DNA from: Saprospiraceae bacterium
GTDB taxonomy: Bacteria > Bacteroidota > Bacteroidia > Chitinophagales > Saprospiraceae
Reading direction: 5' to 3'
Assembly (NCBI GenBank): GCA_016717105.1
Contig: JADKGF010000015.1
Coordinates: 97,294 to 161,293 of the forward strand
DNA length: 64,000 nt
Of the stretch, positions 11,216 through 21,993 are shown piece by piece. The position numbers and the translations under genes were made by a program. The notes under the pieces were generated by a model, which saw only the letters and a list, made by a program, of their open reading frames with translations, did no database searches and was not told the origin of the DNA. Within the stretch, counting starts at the first letter, position 1. Each line of letters begins with the position of its first letter.

Positions 11216-13014
11216 ATGTTTAATATAAAGCGGCGTATTATTAAAAAATTTGGTTTCGTGTCATATTATTGATACTTTTTACTGTGACGCTGGTGCGAAT
11301 AAAGGCTCAGGATGTATCTTCTATCAGAAACTTCCAAATAGACAGGGGAATCACCATATTTAAGCTGAACACTATACCTGATAATAATAAGTACATTGAT
11401 ATAGATAAAGATGGTGATCCAGATCTACTTTATGCAGTTTTGTCAGATGGTCGCTTATGTTTATGGATAGATGACGATGATGATATGAGACAAAATGATA
11501 TGCAAGGAGATTTAGATGCGGATTGTCTGTTGATAGACATTAATCGTGATGGACATTATGGAGCAGAATATGATTTGATCATAGACTATATAGATGAAGA
11601 TGAAGACGGAAAGGCCGATATTCAAATCATTGTAGATAATGGACGAAAAGATTTTCACGGCAAATGGACTTCACACTTTTTAGTTTTTTTTGATGATGAT
11701 AATGATGGTATTTTTAGTTATATAGATTGGGAACATTTGAAATTTGAAGGTTGGGATCATAGTGGGCAATCCAATTTTTTTGCAGATTACCATGGTAAAA
11801 GTACGATGCTAAAGGTGCACATTACCACATCAGATATAGAAAACCTGAATTACAATTGGGAAAACCCATTTTTGTGGTACGATGAAGATAATGATGGAAG
11901 ATCAGAAATGGCTATCAGGGTCATTGACGAACCCAAAGAAGTCAAAATCGACAGTTTTAATCCTTATTCATGGAAGTTTAGTCAATATGCAACACTGGTA
12001 CAACAGACTTGGGACCTTGATAATGACAATTCTGTGGGCAACGAGCTGGACTTTGATATGAGTTTGCAATTTAAAGGTACAGGTTTTGAATACAGTGATC
12101 AAATATATCGCATCAAAAATAATAAAGTCTTAGGCAAAACAGATCACTTCTTTTTCGATGCCCGATGGAGACATCTAAGCTATTTTGTATTTCCTGATCA
12201 TGAAAATGTACAAAAACTGACCCATGGAAGAGGCCTTTGGCAGCAATGTTGGATAGTATTTGATGAAGATGACGATTGCCAGAGATGGGAAAGAGTGGAG
12301 TTTTATCAGCCTCTCGATCCTTTTAAGGTAGGTGCAGGAAATGGAGGCCTAGACAATAATCCACAAGCTGATGTTTCTGGCGATAGGGGAGAGTGGGACC
12401 AAGACTGTTCAGGCAAAGGTCAATTGTACATCTCACCCATGGATGGTAAAATTCACTTGTTTGGTGCAGAGAAAGGTTATTGGCGTATAGATCAGCATGC
12501 GACGTATTATCAGGGATGGCAAGGATGGCGAGGGCCCAATTTGCAGCCCGAAGATTTTAGTAAAACAGAACCAACCAAATATGCAACTGTGTATTATGAA
12601 GATACCGATGGCAACGGTTTTTTTGATAAAATGAACTTGGACTTTGATGGAGATTTTGTATTCGAAGATGAGATATTATTGACTAATTTGGAAATTAGTG
12701 ATGCTTCTATACTATACAGCACTTCTAAAATGGCTTATTCCGACATGTATAAATTGTTCGATAAGGTCGCCGATGATATGTGGTCAAATGCAAAAAATGC
12801 GCTTGAAGTTGCCAATAAATATGGCTTGAATACCGAGTGGTATGCTATTTTTCTTTCTCCAAAGAGTACCCATGAGAAATATCATAATGGATATTGGCTC
12901 AGCTATTATTTGTACAAAGATATGTTGGATTTTGCCACTTGGAAGAAGGATACACTGTTAACAAAGAACATTATGCGTCATTATTTTTCATCTGATTGGT
13001 GCAAATTGAAGTAG
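11216..13014 (+). CDS. Secreted Asp-rich protein of unknown function (one frameshift in the signal peptide)
   Basis: The main open frame lacks a good start: it begins at a TTG at 11269 inside a hydrophobic stretch. One extra A in the A6 run at 11243-11248 joins it to an ATG at 11216 (or 11213), giving a signal peptide (MFNIKRRIIKK, IWFRVILLILFTVTLVRIKAQ). The mature part (about 580 residues) is full of short acidic loops such as DIDKDGDPDL, DDDNDGIFS, DEDNDGRSE and DTDGNGFFDK, which resemble calcium-binding loops of the EF-hand/thrombospondin type, separated by Trp/Tyr-rich segments. I do not recognise the family. Its place between rhamnosidase and rhamnose catabolism suggests a Ca-binding periplasmic glycan enzyme or binding protein; this is inference. 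Confidence 0.75.
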
Positions 13015-13105
13015 GCAATAAATACACTTTTTCATTTTGATAACGCTAAACAATTTGTACCCATAGTGAAATAATGTAATTACAATATTATAAAGATCTA
13101 AAATC

Positions 13106-15202
13106 ATGGAGTCATTAAATTTTAAATATGTAAATTATCTTTGGAATTCTGAACACACCAAACATCTGCAGGATGACCAGTTAAGTTTGTTTTTATATAG
13201 AAGTAATTTATTGGGTGCGGATCTTCGTATAACCAATTTTGGAGGCGGCAATACAAGCTGTAAAACGATGGAATCAGATCCATTTACTGGTGAGCAAACA
13301 GAAGTCATGTGGATAAAAGGTAGTGGTGGTGATTTGGGTACATTGAAAAGAAATGGAATTGCCGGCCTTTATACTCATCGGTTGCAAGCGCTAAAGAACG
13401 TATATCGCGGACTGGAATTTGAAGATGATATGGTAGCTTTATTGGACCACTGTCTATTTGATCTGAAAAGCGCTGCTCCTTCCATAGATACCCCACTGCA
13501 CGGATTACTTCCCTTCAAACACATAGATCATTTGCATCCCGATGCACTTATAGCGATTGCTGCATCAAAACATGGAAAAGAAATTACAAAAAAAATATGG
13601 GGAGAAAACATGGGTTGGATTCCTTGGCAAAGGCCAGGTTTTGATCTTGGCTTAAAATTAGAAGATTGTTTAAAGCAAAATCCAGAAATCAGGGGCATTA
13701 TTTTAGGCAATCACGGTTTATTTACATGGGGAAATACATCTTATGAATGTTATATAAATAGTTTGCAGGTCATAGAACAAGCTTCCGCATATATTGCAGC
13801 TCAGACAGACAAGTTGCAAGTAGTTTTTGGTGGACAAAAAGTGGAAAGCGGCCTACCATCGAATCGTAAGAAAAAGGCCATTTATTTAGCACCCATTCTA
13901 CGAGGATTGTGTTCGAGTGCAAGACCTATGATAGGACACTTTATGGATGATGAGCGTGTATTACAATTTATAAATAGTAATGATTTGGATCGTTTAGCGC
14001 CTATGGGTACGTCGTGCCCCGATCACTTTCTGAGGACAAAGATCCAACCATTGGTTATACATTTTGATGAAGAGATAGACTTTGAGAACGTAGCAATGGT
14101 CAGAGATTTTATTGAACCATTTTTTGGTCAATATCGAAAAGAATATGTAGTATATTACGATACATGTAAGAAGCAAAATAGTCCAGCGCTCAGAGACCCA
14201 AATCCTGTCATTATCTTATGTCCTGGTATTGGTTTGTTTTCATTTGCCAAAAACAAACAAACAGCACGAGTAGCAGCTGAGTTTTATATCAATGCCATTA
14301 ATGTTATGAGAGGTGCAGAAACGATCTCGACTTATACTTCATTGCCTAGACAAGAAGCTTTTGATATCGAATATTGGTTGCTCGAGGAAGCGAAATTACA
14401 GCGTATGCCCAAAGAAAAACCTTTGAGTAGTAAAGTAGCTTTAGTCACTGGTGCAGGAGGAGGTATAGGCAAAGCCATATCTGAAAAACTTATATCTGAG
14501 GGCGCAAATGTTGTTTTTACTGATTTATCACCTGATCATCTTATAGAAGCTATTCGCCCTTATTCACGCGATATTGCTATAAGCGTCATTTGTGATGTAA
14601 CGGATGAAACACAAATTAAAACTGCATATGACAATGCAATACTAGCCTTCGGTGGTATAGATATTGTCGTTCATTCAGCAGGATTGGCTATATCGAAGTC
14701 ATTAGAAGACACTATGAGTGAAGATTGGGATATTTTGCAGAATGTTTTGGTGAAAGGGCAGTTTTTACTTGATAAATATGGTGCAGAGATTCAAAAAAAG
14801 CAAGGAATGGGAGGCGATATTATACACATAGCTAGTAAAAATGGTATTGTTTCAGGGCCGAATAACATCGCCTATGGAACAGCGAAGGCCGCACAACAAC
14901 ACATGACAAGGCTATTGGCAGCTGAGTTGGCAATTAACAAGATCAGAGTCAATACTGTCAATCCTGATGGCGTCATCATTGGATCTAAAATATGGGAAGG
15001 TGAGTGGGCAGAAGGAAGAGCAAAAGCATACGGAATTCCAGTCGATCAGCTACCAGAACATTACGCAAAAAGAAACCTCTTACAAGAAATAATAAAACCT
15101 GAAGACATTGCTGATGGTGTATTTGCATTGTTATTACTAAAGAAATCCACTGGTAATACGATCAATGTCGATGGTGGTATGGCAGCTGCATTCGTTAGGT
15201 AA
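13106..15202 (+). CDS. rhaEW: Bifunctional L-rhamnulose-1-phosphate aldolase / L-lactaldehyde dehydrogenase (RhaEW type)
   Basis: The protein has 698 residues. The N-terminal half (about 1-430) is a class II aldolase/adducin-type domain with TNFGGGNTS, HLHPDA (His142, His144) and GNHGLFTWG (His203), the expected zinc ligands. The C-terminal half is a short-chain dehydrogenase with a Rossmann loop VTGAGGGIG (about 446-455) and a YGTAK catalytic motif. This fusion (TIGR02632-like, RhaEW) splits L-rhamnulose-1-phosphate to dihydroxyacetone phosphate and L-lactaldehyde, and oxidises the aldehyde to lactate. It precedes the isomerase by 31 bp, and the lactate dehydrogenase three genes later would use the product. 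Family assignment is firm; the exact partition of activities follows the characterised RhaEW proteins. Confidence 0.93.
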   Translation: MESLNFKYVNYLWNSEHTKHLQDDQLSLFLYRSNLLGADLRITNFGGGNTSCKTMESDPFTGEQTEVMWIKGSGGDLGTLKRNGIAGLYTHRLQALKNVYRGLEFEDDMVALLDHCLFDLKSAAPSIDTPLHGLLPFKHIDHLHPDALIAIAASKHGKEITKKIWGENMGWIPWQRPGFDLGLKLEDCLKQNPEIRGIILGNHGLFTWGNTSYECYINSLQVIEQASAYIAAQTDKLQVVFGGQKVESGLPSNRKKKAIYLAPILRGLCSSARPMIGHFMDDERVLQFINSNDLDRLAPMGTSCPDHFLRTKIQPLVIHFDEEIDFENVAMVRDFIEPFFGQYRKEYVVYYDTCKKQNSPALRDPNPVIILCPGIGLFSFAKNKQTARVAAEFYINAINVMRGAETISTYTSLPRQEAFDIEYWLLEEAKLQRMPKEKPLSSKVALVTGAGGGIGKAISEKLISEGANVVFTDLSPDHLIEAIRPYSRDIAISVICDVTDETQIKTAYDNAILAFGGIDIVVHSAGLAISKSLEDTMSEDWDILQNVLVKGQFLLDKYGAEIQKKQGMGGDIIHIASKNGIVSGPNNIAYGTAKAAQQHMTRLLAAELAINKIRVNTVNPDGVIIGSKIWEGEWAEGRAKAYGIPVDQLPEHYAKRNLLQEIIKPEDIADGVFALLLLKKSTGNTINVDGGMAAAFVR

Positions 15203-15233
15203 CAGGCATTAACTCATTATACAATTCAATAAA

Positions 15234-16518
15234 ATGATCAAGTCTTTAGATGGAAAAATTCGGCAAATTAATGAAAGTAATGTATCGCACACAAGAGATT
15301 ATTTGACATTGGTCGAATTGCTTCAAAGGCGAAACGTCCATATAGAAAGCATCATTGAAAAGTTGGTGAGATTTTCAGGTTGCTATTCCATCTTGGGCAT
15401 TAGGTGCAGGAGGTACACGATTTGGCAGGTTTGGTTATGGTGGCGAACCCACAACTTTAGAAGAAAAAATCGAAGATATCGGACTTATTCATAAACTTAC
15501 CCAATCAGCAGGTGCAGTATCATTACACATTCCATGGGACATACCTACTGATACTGACTCTATTCGAGCTCTTGCTAAAGAAAAGGGTTTGGTTTTTGAT
15601 GCCATGAATAGCAATACTTTCCAAGATCAACCCTTGCAGAAATATAGCTATAAATTTGGGTCGCTAAGTCATATATCTAAAGATACTAGAGATCAAGCTG
15701 TAGCCCATAACAAAGACGTGATCAAAATCGGAACGGAACTCGGATCAGAATCTCTCACAGTATGGTTGGCAGACGGAAGCAATTTCCCTGGGCAAACTAA
15801 TTTTAAAAATGCATTGCAACGGACTCAAGATTCGCTCATAGAAATTTATGAAGCTATGCCTGCAAATTGGAAAATGTTCATCGAATATAAACCTTACGAG
15901 CCAAATTTTTATCACACTGTAATTCAAGATTGGGGCACATCTTATTTATTGGCCAATGGTTGTGGCGGAAATGCATTTACATTAGTGGATTTAGGCCATC
16001 ACCTGCCGAATACAAATATTGAAAATATAGTATCAACCTTGATGTATAAAGGCAAATTGGGTGGATTTCATTTCAATGATAGCAAATATGGAGATGATGA
16101 CCTGACAGTAGGGAGCATTAAACCTTATCAGTTATTTTTGATATTTAATGAATTGGTTTACGGTATGAACAATAATACCAATCACAATCCTAATCCTACA
16201 TGGATGATCGATGCCAGTCACAATGTCAAAGATCCTTTAGAAGATCTCATGCAATCGCTTGAAGCAATAATGATAGCTTATGCACAGGCACTACTCGTGG
16301 ATCACAAAAAATTGGTAGAAGCGCAGCAGTCAAATGATGTAGTAATGTGTCAGGAAATCTTGCAAGATGCATTCAGAACAGATGTCAGGTCACTTATAAA
16401 AGAATCGAGACGACTTTCAGGTGGAGCCTTAGATCCATTAGGAACATACAGGGAGCTCAATATTAGAAAACAATTGATCACTCAAAGAGGTCGATCTGGG
16501 AGAGCCACAGGACTATGA
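15234..16518 (+). CDS. rhaI: L-rhamnose isomerase (RhaI type), one frameshift
   Basis: The first 45 residues read in one frame up to KLVRF. Removing a T from the T4 run at 15372-15375 continues as QVAIPSWALGAGGTRFGRFG and the full TIM-barrel protein (about 427 residues). The conserved metal-site regions are MFIEYKPYEP, LVDLGHHLPN, GGFHFNDSKYGDDD and WMIDASHN. It converts L-rhamnose to L-rhamnulose in the cytoplasm. It resembles the Pseudomonas stutzeri/Gram-positive isomerase group rather than E. coli RhaA. Its last codons overlap the kinase start by 4 bp (ATGA), indicating translational coupling. Confidence 0.9.
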
Positions 16519-17870
16519 TAGCTGTTACCATTATTTATGATATTGGCAAAACTAATAAGAAGATGGCCGTCTTAGACCATCAACTAAATATTTTATATCA
16601 GCAACAAATCACCATTGATGAGGTATATGATGAGGATAACTTTCCATCAGAAAACTTGGCCGCATTAACTGATTGGATGTTTCAATCTTTGAAGGCAATA
16701 ATAGAATCGCGAGAATTTATTGTTGAAAAAATCAATTTTTCGGCGTATGGTGCCACCATGGTACATCTTGACAACAATGGAAAAGTACTTACGCCAGTTT
16801 ATAATTACTTGAAAAATATTCCCGAGAATATAGTAGTAGAATTTTTAGCCAAATATTCTTCACAGCTTGCGATTGATACAGCGTCGCCAGTTTTAGGTAT
16901 GCTCAATGCAGGCATGCAATTATATTGGTTGAAATATACAAAACCAAAAATATACGGGACAATAAAATATGCTTTGCATTTACCTCAATATTTAAGTTAT
17001 CTCTTTACAGGGAAGTTTTATAGCGATATCACAAGTATAGGTTGCCATACATTATTATGGTACTTTGAAAGAAATGATTACCATGATTGGGTATATCAAG
17101 AAGGAATACATGAAAAATTGGCACCGATCCAAGAGATCGATCATATGGAGTTGGTCAATATATTTGACCAAAAAATACGGGTTGGCATAGGAGTACATGA
17201 TTCATCAGCTACGTTGGTCCCTTACCTGAAGTACAGTATGGAAAAATTCATCTTGCTTTCTACAGGTACATGGTGTGTAACATTAAATCCATTCAGAGAT
17301 GATAGATTGACTGAAAAAGACATGGATGAAGGTTGCCTTAATTATATAAGATATGATAAATTGCCCGTACGAGCTACAAGTATATTTTTGGGAAATGAAT
17401 ACCAATTGCAAATCAAAAAACTTTGCGATTTATACAAAATACCCGAGTCAGAAATTTTGAAAATTGAATACAATAATGAATTGTATGAAAAATGGTCATA
17501 TAATATAAACCGATATTTTTGTTTTTCTTCACTTGACGAAACTACAGTAGGAATAATCGATCCCAAAGAGCAATTCCAAAATATACATGAAGCTTACCAT
17601 AAATTGATTTTAGAGTTGACCAATTTTTTGATTGATAATATGCAAAAAACGGTTGGAGCAGATTTTCCTAATGTGGCATTTGTAGATGGTGGATTTACTC
17701 AAAACAGTGTTTTCTTAAAAATATTACAACGGAAACTTAGTCAGATGGAATTTTTGGTTTCCCAATTTGTTTCCGGAGCTGTCATTGGCGCTGCAATCCT
17801 TATTGCTGGAACTTCTATTGATTCTAATGTCTTGAAACCAATTTTAAATTTCGAACCAATCAAATTTTAA
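16515..17870 (+). CDS. rhaB: Rhamnulokinase-like FGGY-family sugar kinase
   Basis: The 451-residue FGGY kinase has the ASKHA fold: IIYDIGKTNKKMAVLD at the N-terminus (phosphate 1 loop), GIGVHDSSATLVPYL and LLSTGTWCVTLNPF in the middle, and FVDGGFTQNSVFLKILQ near the C-terminus. It would phosphorylate L-rhamnulose to L-rhamnulose-1-phosphate using ATP. The FGGY family has many substrates, so rhamnulose specificity rests on the position between isomerase (4-bp overlap) and the aldolase operon. L-fuculokinase is the main alternative. Confidence 0.85.
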   Translation: MIAVTIIYDIGKTNKKMAVLDHQLNILYQQQITIDEVYDEDNFPSENLAALTDWMFQSLKAIIESREFIVEKINFSAYGATMVHLDNNGKVLTPVYNYLKNIPENIVVEFLAKYSSQLAIDTASPVLGMLNAGMQLYWLKYTKPKIYGTIKYALHLPQYLSYLFTGKFYSDITSIGCHTLLWYFERNDYHDWVYQEGIHEKLAPIQEIDHMELVNIFDQKIRVGIGVHDSSATLVPYLKYSMEKFILLSTGTWCVTLNPFRDDRLTEKDMDEGCLNYIRYDKLPVRATSIFLGNEYQLQIKKLCDLYKIPESEILKIEYNNELYEKWSYNINRYFCFSSLDETTVGIIDPKEQFQNIHEAYHKLILELTNFLIDNMQKTVGADFPNVAFVDGGFTQNSVFLKILQRKLSQMEFLVSQFVSGAVIGAAILIAGTSIDSNVLKPILNFEPIKF

Positions 17871-17871
17871 T

Positions 17872-19026
17872 ATGGCATTTGCATTTAATACATCCTATGC
17901 ATCCGTGGATATGCTAAGGGAAAGGGCCAAACTAAAAATTCCAAAATTTGCATTTGAATATTTAGATGGTGGTTGCAATAATGAGCTGAATTTGGCAAAA
18001 AATACAAAAGAAATTAGAGATATCGAACTAAAACCTATTTACACTAAGCCTTTTGCCTCTGCCGATTTGAAGACTTCCATCTTGGGAATGGAGTATGACC
18101 TGCCATTTGGTATTTCGCCTATTGGGTTGCAAGGTTTGATGTGGCCTGGAGCTTCTGAAATATTGGCCAAAGCCGCATTTGAATCCAATATTCCATATAT
18201 ATTGAGCACAGTGGGTACTGCTGATATAGAGACTATTGCTAAAATCACTGAAGGAAAAGCTTGGTTTCAGTTGTATCATCCCAAAGATATATCCATTAGG
18301 GATCAATTGATTCAACGTTGCAAAGATGTAGATGTACCTGTTTTAGTTATTTTGGCAGACGTACCGTCATTCGGATATCGCCCAAAAGAAATAAAAAACG
18401 GACTATCGATACCTCCTAAAATGACATTGAGAAATATTGCTCAAATTGTAGCCCGTCCACATTGGGCACTTTCTACATTAAAACATGGACAACCAAGTTT
18501 CAAAACTTTGGCACCATATATTCCCAAAAACTTGAGTTTAAAACATCTTGGACTTTTTATGAATAATATGTTTTCTGGGCGGATCGACGAAAATCGAATT
18601 GGTCAAATTCGTGATTTATGGAAAGGGAAGCTCGTCGTAAAAGGTATTGAAAGTCGCGTAGATGCTGACGTGATGATTAAGCTCGGTATAGATGGAATAA
18701 TCGTATCCAATCATGGTGGACGCCAACTCGATCAGGCACAGTCCTCTATCCGAGCATTGGATAATCTTGTACCATTGTATAAGGATAAGATTACCATTAT
18801 GATGGATAGTGGCATTAGATCAGGGACTGACATTGCTGGTGTATTAGCAAGTGGAGCCGAATTTGGATTCTTAGGTAGATCATTTATGTATGGTGTCGCA
18901 GCTTTGGGTACACATGGTGGTGATCAGGTGATTCATATCCTGAAAACAGAACTGAAGCAAGTCATGGAACAAGTAGGATGTGAAAATCCCAATAAGCTAC
19001 ATAACTTTCTATTGGGGCGAAAGTAA
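17872..19026 (+). CDS. lldD: FMN-dependent alpha-hydroxy-acid (L-lactate) dehydrogenase
   Basis: This 384-residue protein belongs to the flavocytochrome b2/lactate oxidase family. It shows IPKFAFEYLDGG at the N-terminus, PFGISPIGLQGLMWPGAE-like FMN-binding segments, and the active-site motif SNHGGRQLD with catalytic His281, followed by DSGIRSGTDIAGVLASGA and FLGRSFMYG phosphate-binding loops. It oxidises L-lactate to pyruvate. It starts one base after the kinase stop and closes the route from lactaldehyde made by the aldolase/dehydrogenase. Related glycolate or mandelate oxidases are possible, but the context favours lactate. Confidence 0.88.
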   Translation: MAFAFNTSYASVDMLRERAKLKIPKFAFEYLDGGCNNELNLAKNTKEIRDIELKPIYTKPFASADLKTSILGMEYDLPFGISPIGLQGLMWPGASEILAKAAFESNIPYILSTVGTADIETIAKITEGKAWFQLYHPKDISIRDQLIQRCKDVDVPVLVILADVPSFGYRPKEIKNGLSIPPKMTLRNIAQIVARPHWALSTLKHGQPSFKTLAPYIPKNLSLKHLGLFMNNMFSGRIDENRIGQIRDLWKGKLVVKGIESRVDADVMIKLGIDGIIVSNHGGRQLDQAQSSIRALDNLVPLYKDKITIMMDSGIRSGTDIAGVLASGAEFGFLGRSFMYGVAALGTHGGDQVIHILKTELKQVMEQVGCENPNKLHNFLLGRK

Positions 19027-19072
19027 CTGAGCATAAGGCACAAACTTAAGTTTTCAATATGAACAGCTTATA

Positions 19073-19936
19073 TTATTGCCTTAAAACCTTCCATCTTATC
19101 AGCCAGTTTTCAAGTAAAGATGCCCATTGCCTGATGGCAAAATCATCTACCAATAAGCCTAAACCATGATTTCCATGCTCAAAAATGTGCAATTCAGCAG
19201 GGATGCCTTTCGACCTAAGTGCTAAATAATATGAGACACTGTTTTGCACGGGCACTACATTATCGTCACCAGTGGTAAATATGAAAGTAGGTGGTGTAGA
19301 TACTGTTACATGTTTTTCATTGGAAAGGAATTGTATATCTTCCAAATCAGGTGTAGGACCCAAAAGGAAACGTCTTGATCCCCAGTGTGTGTAGTCGCTA
19401 TCCATATTGATGACTGGGTAACCAAGCACACAAAAATTGGGTAAAGAACTTATTTTATCTATGTCATCTTTCGCTAACGGATCACCGGAATCACTATGGT
19501 TAGCCAAAGTACTCGCTAAGTGTCCTCCAGCTGAAAAGCCCATGATGCCTATTAAATCTTGGGAATATCCATATTTATCCGCATGGTGACGTGCTAGTCT
19601 TAGAGCTCTTTTAGCATCATGTAACATTTGCGGATGCTTATGCCCACTACCATCAAATTTTCCTAATGAATATCTCAATACATAAGCAAAACAACCTCTA
19701 TCAGCGTACCATTGTGCCACTTGCAAACCTTCATGATCCATAGCCAAACCTTGATATCCACCACCAGGAAAAATAATGACTGCTGCTTTTGTTGCTATTC
19801 CCTTGGGCTTATACGCAAACATAGCAGGATCATCTTGACCATTTTTTTGTTTATATAAAAATATTGTATCGGCAGCCTGACTGAAAAAAGTATTTGGAAA
19901 TGATAACATGATAATAAGTATTAATATATATTTCAT
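19073..19936 (-). CDS. Secreted alpha/beta-hydrolase, acetylesterase-like
   Basis: The 287-residue protein has a signal peptide (MKYILILIIMLSFPNTFFSQ). The oxyanion motif FPGGGY (residues 56-61), nucleophile elbow GFSAGGH (Ser135), acid TGDDNVVP (Asp224 or Asp225) and GNHGLG (His257) complete the triad. It resembles the acetyl-xylan-esterase/BD-FAE group. It is the last gene of the minus-strand operon, 16 bp after rhaT, and probably deacetylates rhamnose-containing oligosaccharides in the periplasm; the substrate is inferred. Confidence 0.85.
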   Translation of the reverse strand: MKYILILIIMLSFPNTFFSQAADTIFLYKQKNGQDDPAMFAYKPKGIATKAAVIIFPGGGYQGLAMDHEGLQVAQWYADRGCFAYVLRYSLGKFDGSGHKHPQMLHDAKRALRLARHHADKYGYSQDLIGIMGFSAGGHLASTLANHSDSGDPLAKDDIDKISSLPNFCVLGYPVINMDSDYTHWGSRRFLLGPTPDLEDIQFLSNEKHVTVSTPPTFIFTTGDDNVVPVQNSVSYYLALRSKGIPAELHIFEHGNHGLGLLVDDFAIRQWASLLENWLIRWKVLRQ

Positions 19937-19952
19937 TGATATTATTTTATAA

Positions 19953-21005
19953 TTACAAATAAGTCGATATAGTACTGGCTAAACCAATTAGTAAAATAGA
20001 AGCCAAAACCACTGTTAAACCAAGTACAAGCGTAACATTTGTTTTTTTAGCTACTCCTTGCCATTCATGATAATAAATACCCCACAAATTGCTGATCAAA
20101 ATAATAAACGCCATGTGAATTGACCAGCTTGCAAACTCCAGATTCTTACCAATATAAGTGGTGCCCATACCGTAGAAAAAGAATTGTAAATACCAAGTGA
20201 TTCCACCTAACATCGCCCAAATATAATTGTTATTTCGATGTTGAGTCTTAATGGTATAATCAGAAAAAGATTTTTTTCTATAATTAAGAAACAAGCTGTA
20301 AATTCCATTAGAGGTAATGCCTCCCAATAAAATGTACACCAATAGTACATTGTTTTTAAAAAGATCATTGGTACCCATGGTGCTGGTAAGTTCGGCTATG
20401 GGTTTTCCGGCTTCTAGTCCGAAGGCAAAACATGCACTTAAAATGCCGGATATTATGGCAACTAGCAGACCTTTTTTGAAATCAAACTCGTGTATCGCAG
20501 ATGTTTTCACATTATTCTCCATCCTATATTGTTTTTCTTTTTGAACACCTGCAAATCCAACAATTATAATACCTACCAAACATAAAAGTATTCCGATAAG
20601 CGTGATAAATCCTGTGTCTGTATGAATCAAATTTGTAAAAGTGCCGTTAAATATTGGTGGAATAAGTGTCCCAAAAGCAGTACATAAACCCAATGCCACT
20701 GTCATTCCTAATGAAATGCCTAAATATCGCATACTCAGTCCAAATGTAAGTCCACCTATTCCCCAAAGAACGCCAAAAATATAGGTAATTGCGAAAGCAG
20801 AAATATCAGTTTGTGCAATGACTTCTAAAGGCTTATCAACAGTAAGATATGCAAATAAAATGGGTGATATAACCCATGCAGCAATACCGAGTATCATCCA
20901 TGCAGATTCCCAATGCCAACCTTTGACTTGTTTGATAGGAATATAAAAACTACCAGCAGCAAAGCCACCAAGTGCATGAAATAATATTCCCAAGATTGAT
21001 CCCAT
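19953..21005 (-). CDS. rhaT: L-rhamnose/proton symporter RhaT
   Basis: The 350-residue membrane protein has about ten hydrophobic helices and is close to the 344-residue E. coli RhaT in length. Recognisable segments are GILFHALGGFAAGSFYIPIK, VKGWHWESAWMI, GVLWGIGGLTFGLSMRYLG and SLGMTVALGLCTAFGTLIPP. It imports L-rhamnose across the inner membrane with protons. It sits between the aldo/keto reductase and the esterase. Confidence 0.94.
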   Translation of the reverse strand: MGSILGILFHALGGFAAGSFYIPIKQVKGWHWESAWMILGIAAWVISPILFAYLTVDKPLEVIAQTDISAFAITYIFGVLWGIGGLTFGLSMRYLGISLGMTVALGLCTAFGTLIPPIFNGTFTNLIHTDTGFITLIGILLCLVGIIIVGFAGVQKEKQYRMENNVKTSAIHEFDFKKGLLVAIISGILSACFAFGLEAGKPIAELTSTMGTNDLFKNNVLLVYILLGGITSNGIYSLFLNYRKKSFSDYTIKTQHRNNNYIWAMLGGITWYLQFFFYGMGTTYIGKNLEFASWSIHMAFIILISNLWGIYYHEWQGVAKKTNVTLVLGLTVVLASILLIGLASTISTYL

Positions 21006-21029
21006 TGTTTTGTTTTAATATTTTAAGCC

Positions 21030-21992
21030 TTAAGCTGCTTCAAAATTTTTAGTTAGTAATGCCCTTGCGGTCATTAGATCTTGTGATGAAAAAGGATTTG
21101 CATTAGCTGCTGTCAGTGCATCATCTATTTCCTTTTTGTTTTTAGCACCACTTAATACGGTATTTACACCAGTTTGATCTATTACTGCTCTAAGTGCCGC
21201 TTGTGCCATGTTGCGAATATCACCATCAATCAAAAACTCAAATTTTGCTACCTGATCTATTCTTTCGGCAATTTCATCTATTGTATATCGACTATTAAGT
21301 GTGCCATTAGCAAAGACCGTTTCCCTATTTATAGACCCTGATAAAAAACCATTTGCGAGACATTCTCTTGCAACAATACCGACAGGATATTGGCTTAGGT
21401 CTTTGATGAGTGATTCTGATTCCCTATTGAGCAAACTGAAAACTACCTGGACTACATCTATTTTATTATCTAAGGCCCACTGCCTGGCCATCTGTTCAGT
21501 TTTATGGAAATTGGAGATCGAATGCCCAATGAATCTTACTTTGCCTGATGTGACGACTTCGTTGATCCCTTCCCATACATCATCCAATATTTCGTCTGCA
21601 TAAAATGGAGAGTGAAAAAAAAGTACATCAATATAATCTGTCTGCAATCGCATCAAACTTTCATCTACAGAAGCCAAGATTCTTTCTTTATTGAATTGTG
21701 ATGAGCCATCTTTAATCGTTGGATTTCGCCCAAATTTGGTTTGAATTATTACATCCTTTCTTATACCTTTTAGAGCCTTTCCTAGGACTATCTCAGCTAC
21801 ACCATCTTGTATTTTTGTGCCATATTGTGGTGCAGTATCGAAAAGGTTTATACCATTGTGGAAGGCATGATGGATAGCATTTATACCGTCCAATTCTGAG
21901 ACTCCACCATATACATTATTGCCATAAGCCCATGTCCCTAAGCCGATTTTGCTTACTGGCAAGTTTGTTCTGCCTAAAATATTATATTCCAT
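21030..21992 (-). CDS. Aldo/keto reductase
   Basis: The 320-residue TIM-barrel oxidoreductase carries the full catalytic tetrad: Asp52 and Tyr57 (FDTAPQYG), Lys86 (IIQTKFG) and His127 (LFFHSPF). It uses NADP(H) for carbonyl/alcohol interconversion. It starts one base from the creatininase-like gene in the operon. A role in rhamnose or lactaldehyde reduction, or in a side path with the PhyH and creatininase-like enzymes, is possible but not shown by the sequence. Confidence 0.88.
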   Translation of the reverse strand: MEYNILGRTNLPVSKIGLGTWAYGNNVYGGVSELDGINAIHHAFHNGINLFDTAPQYGTKIQDGVAEIVLGKALKGIRKDVIIQTKFGRNPTIKDGSSQFNKERILASVDESLMRLQTDYIDVLFFHSPFYADEILDDVWEGINEVVTSGKVRFIGHSISNFHKTEQMARQWALDNKIDVVQVVFSLLNRESESLIKDLSQYPVGIVARECLANGFLSGSINRETVFANGTLNSRYTIDEIAERIDQVAKFEFLIDGDIRNMAQAALRAVIDQTGVNTVLSGAKNKKEIDDALTAANANPFSSQDLMTARALLTKNFEAA

Positions 21993-21993
21993 T

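Noticed and set aside
19042..19053. AAACTTAAGTTT palindrome between convergent operons, considered as a terminator
   Set aside because: Only AT-rich pairs, no loop and no T tract; too weak to call.
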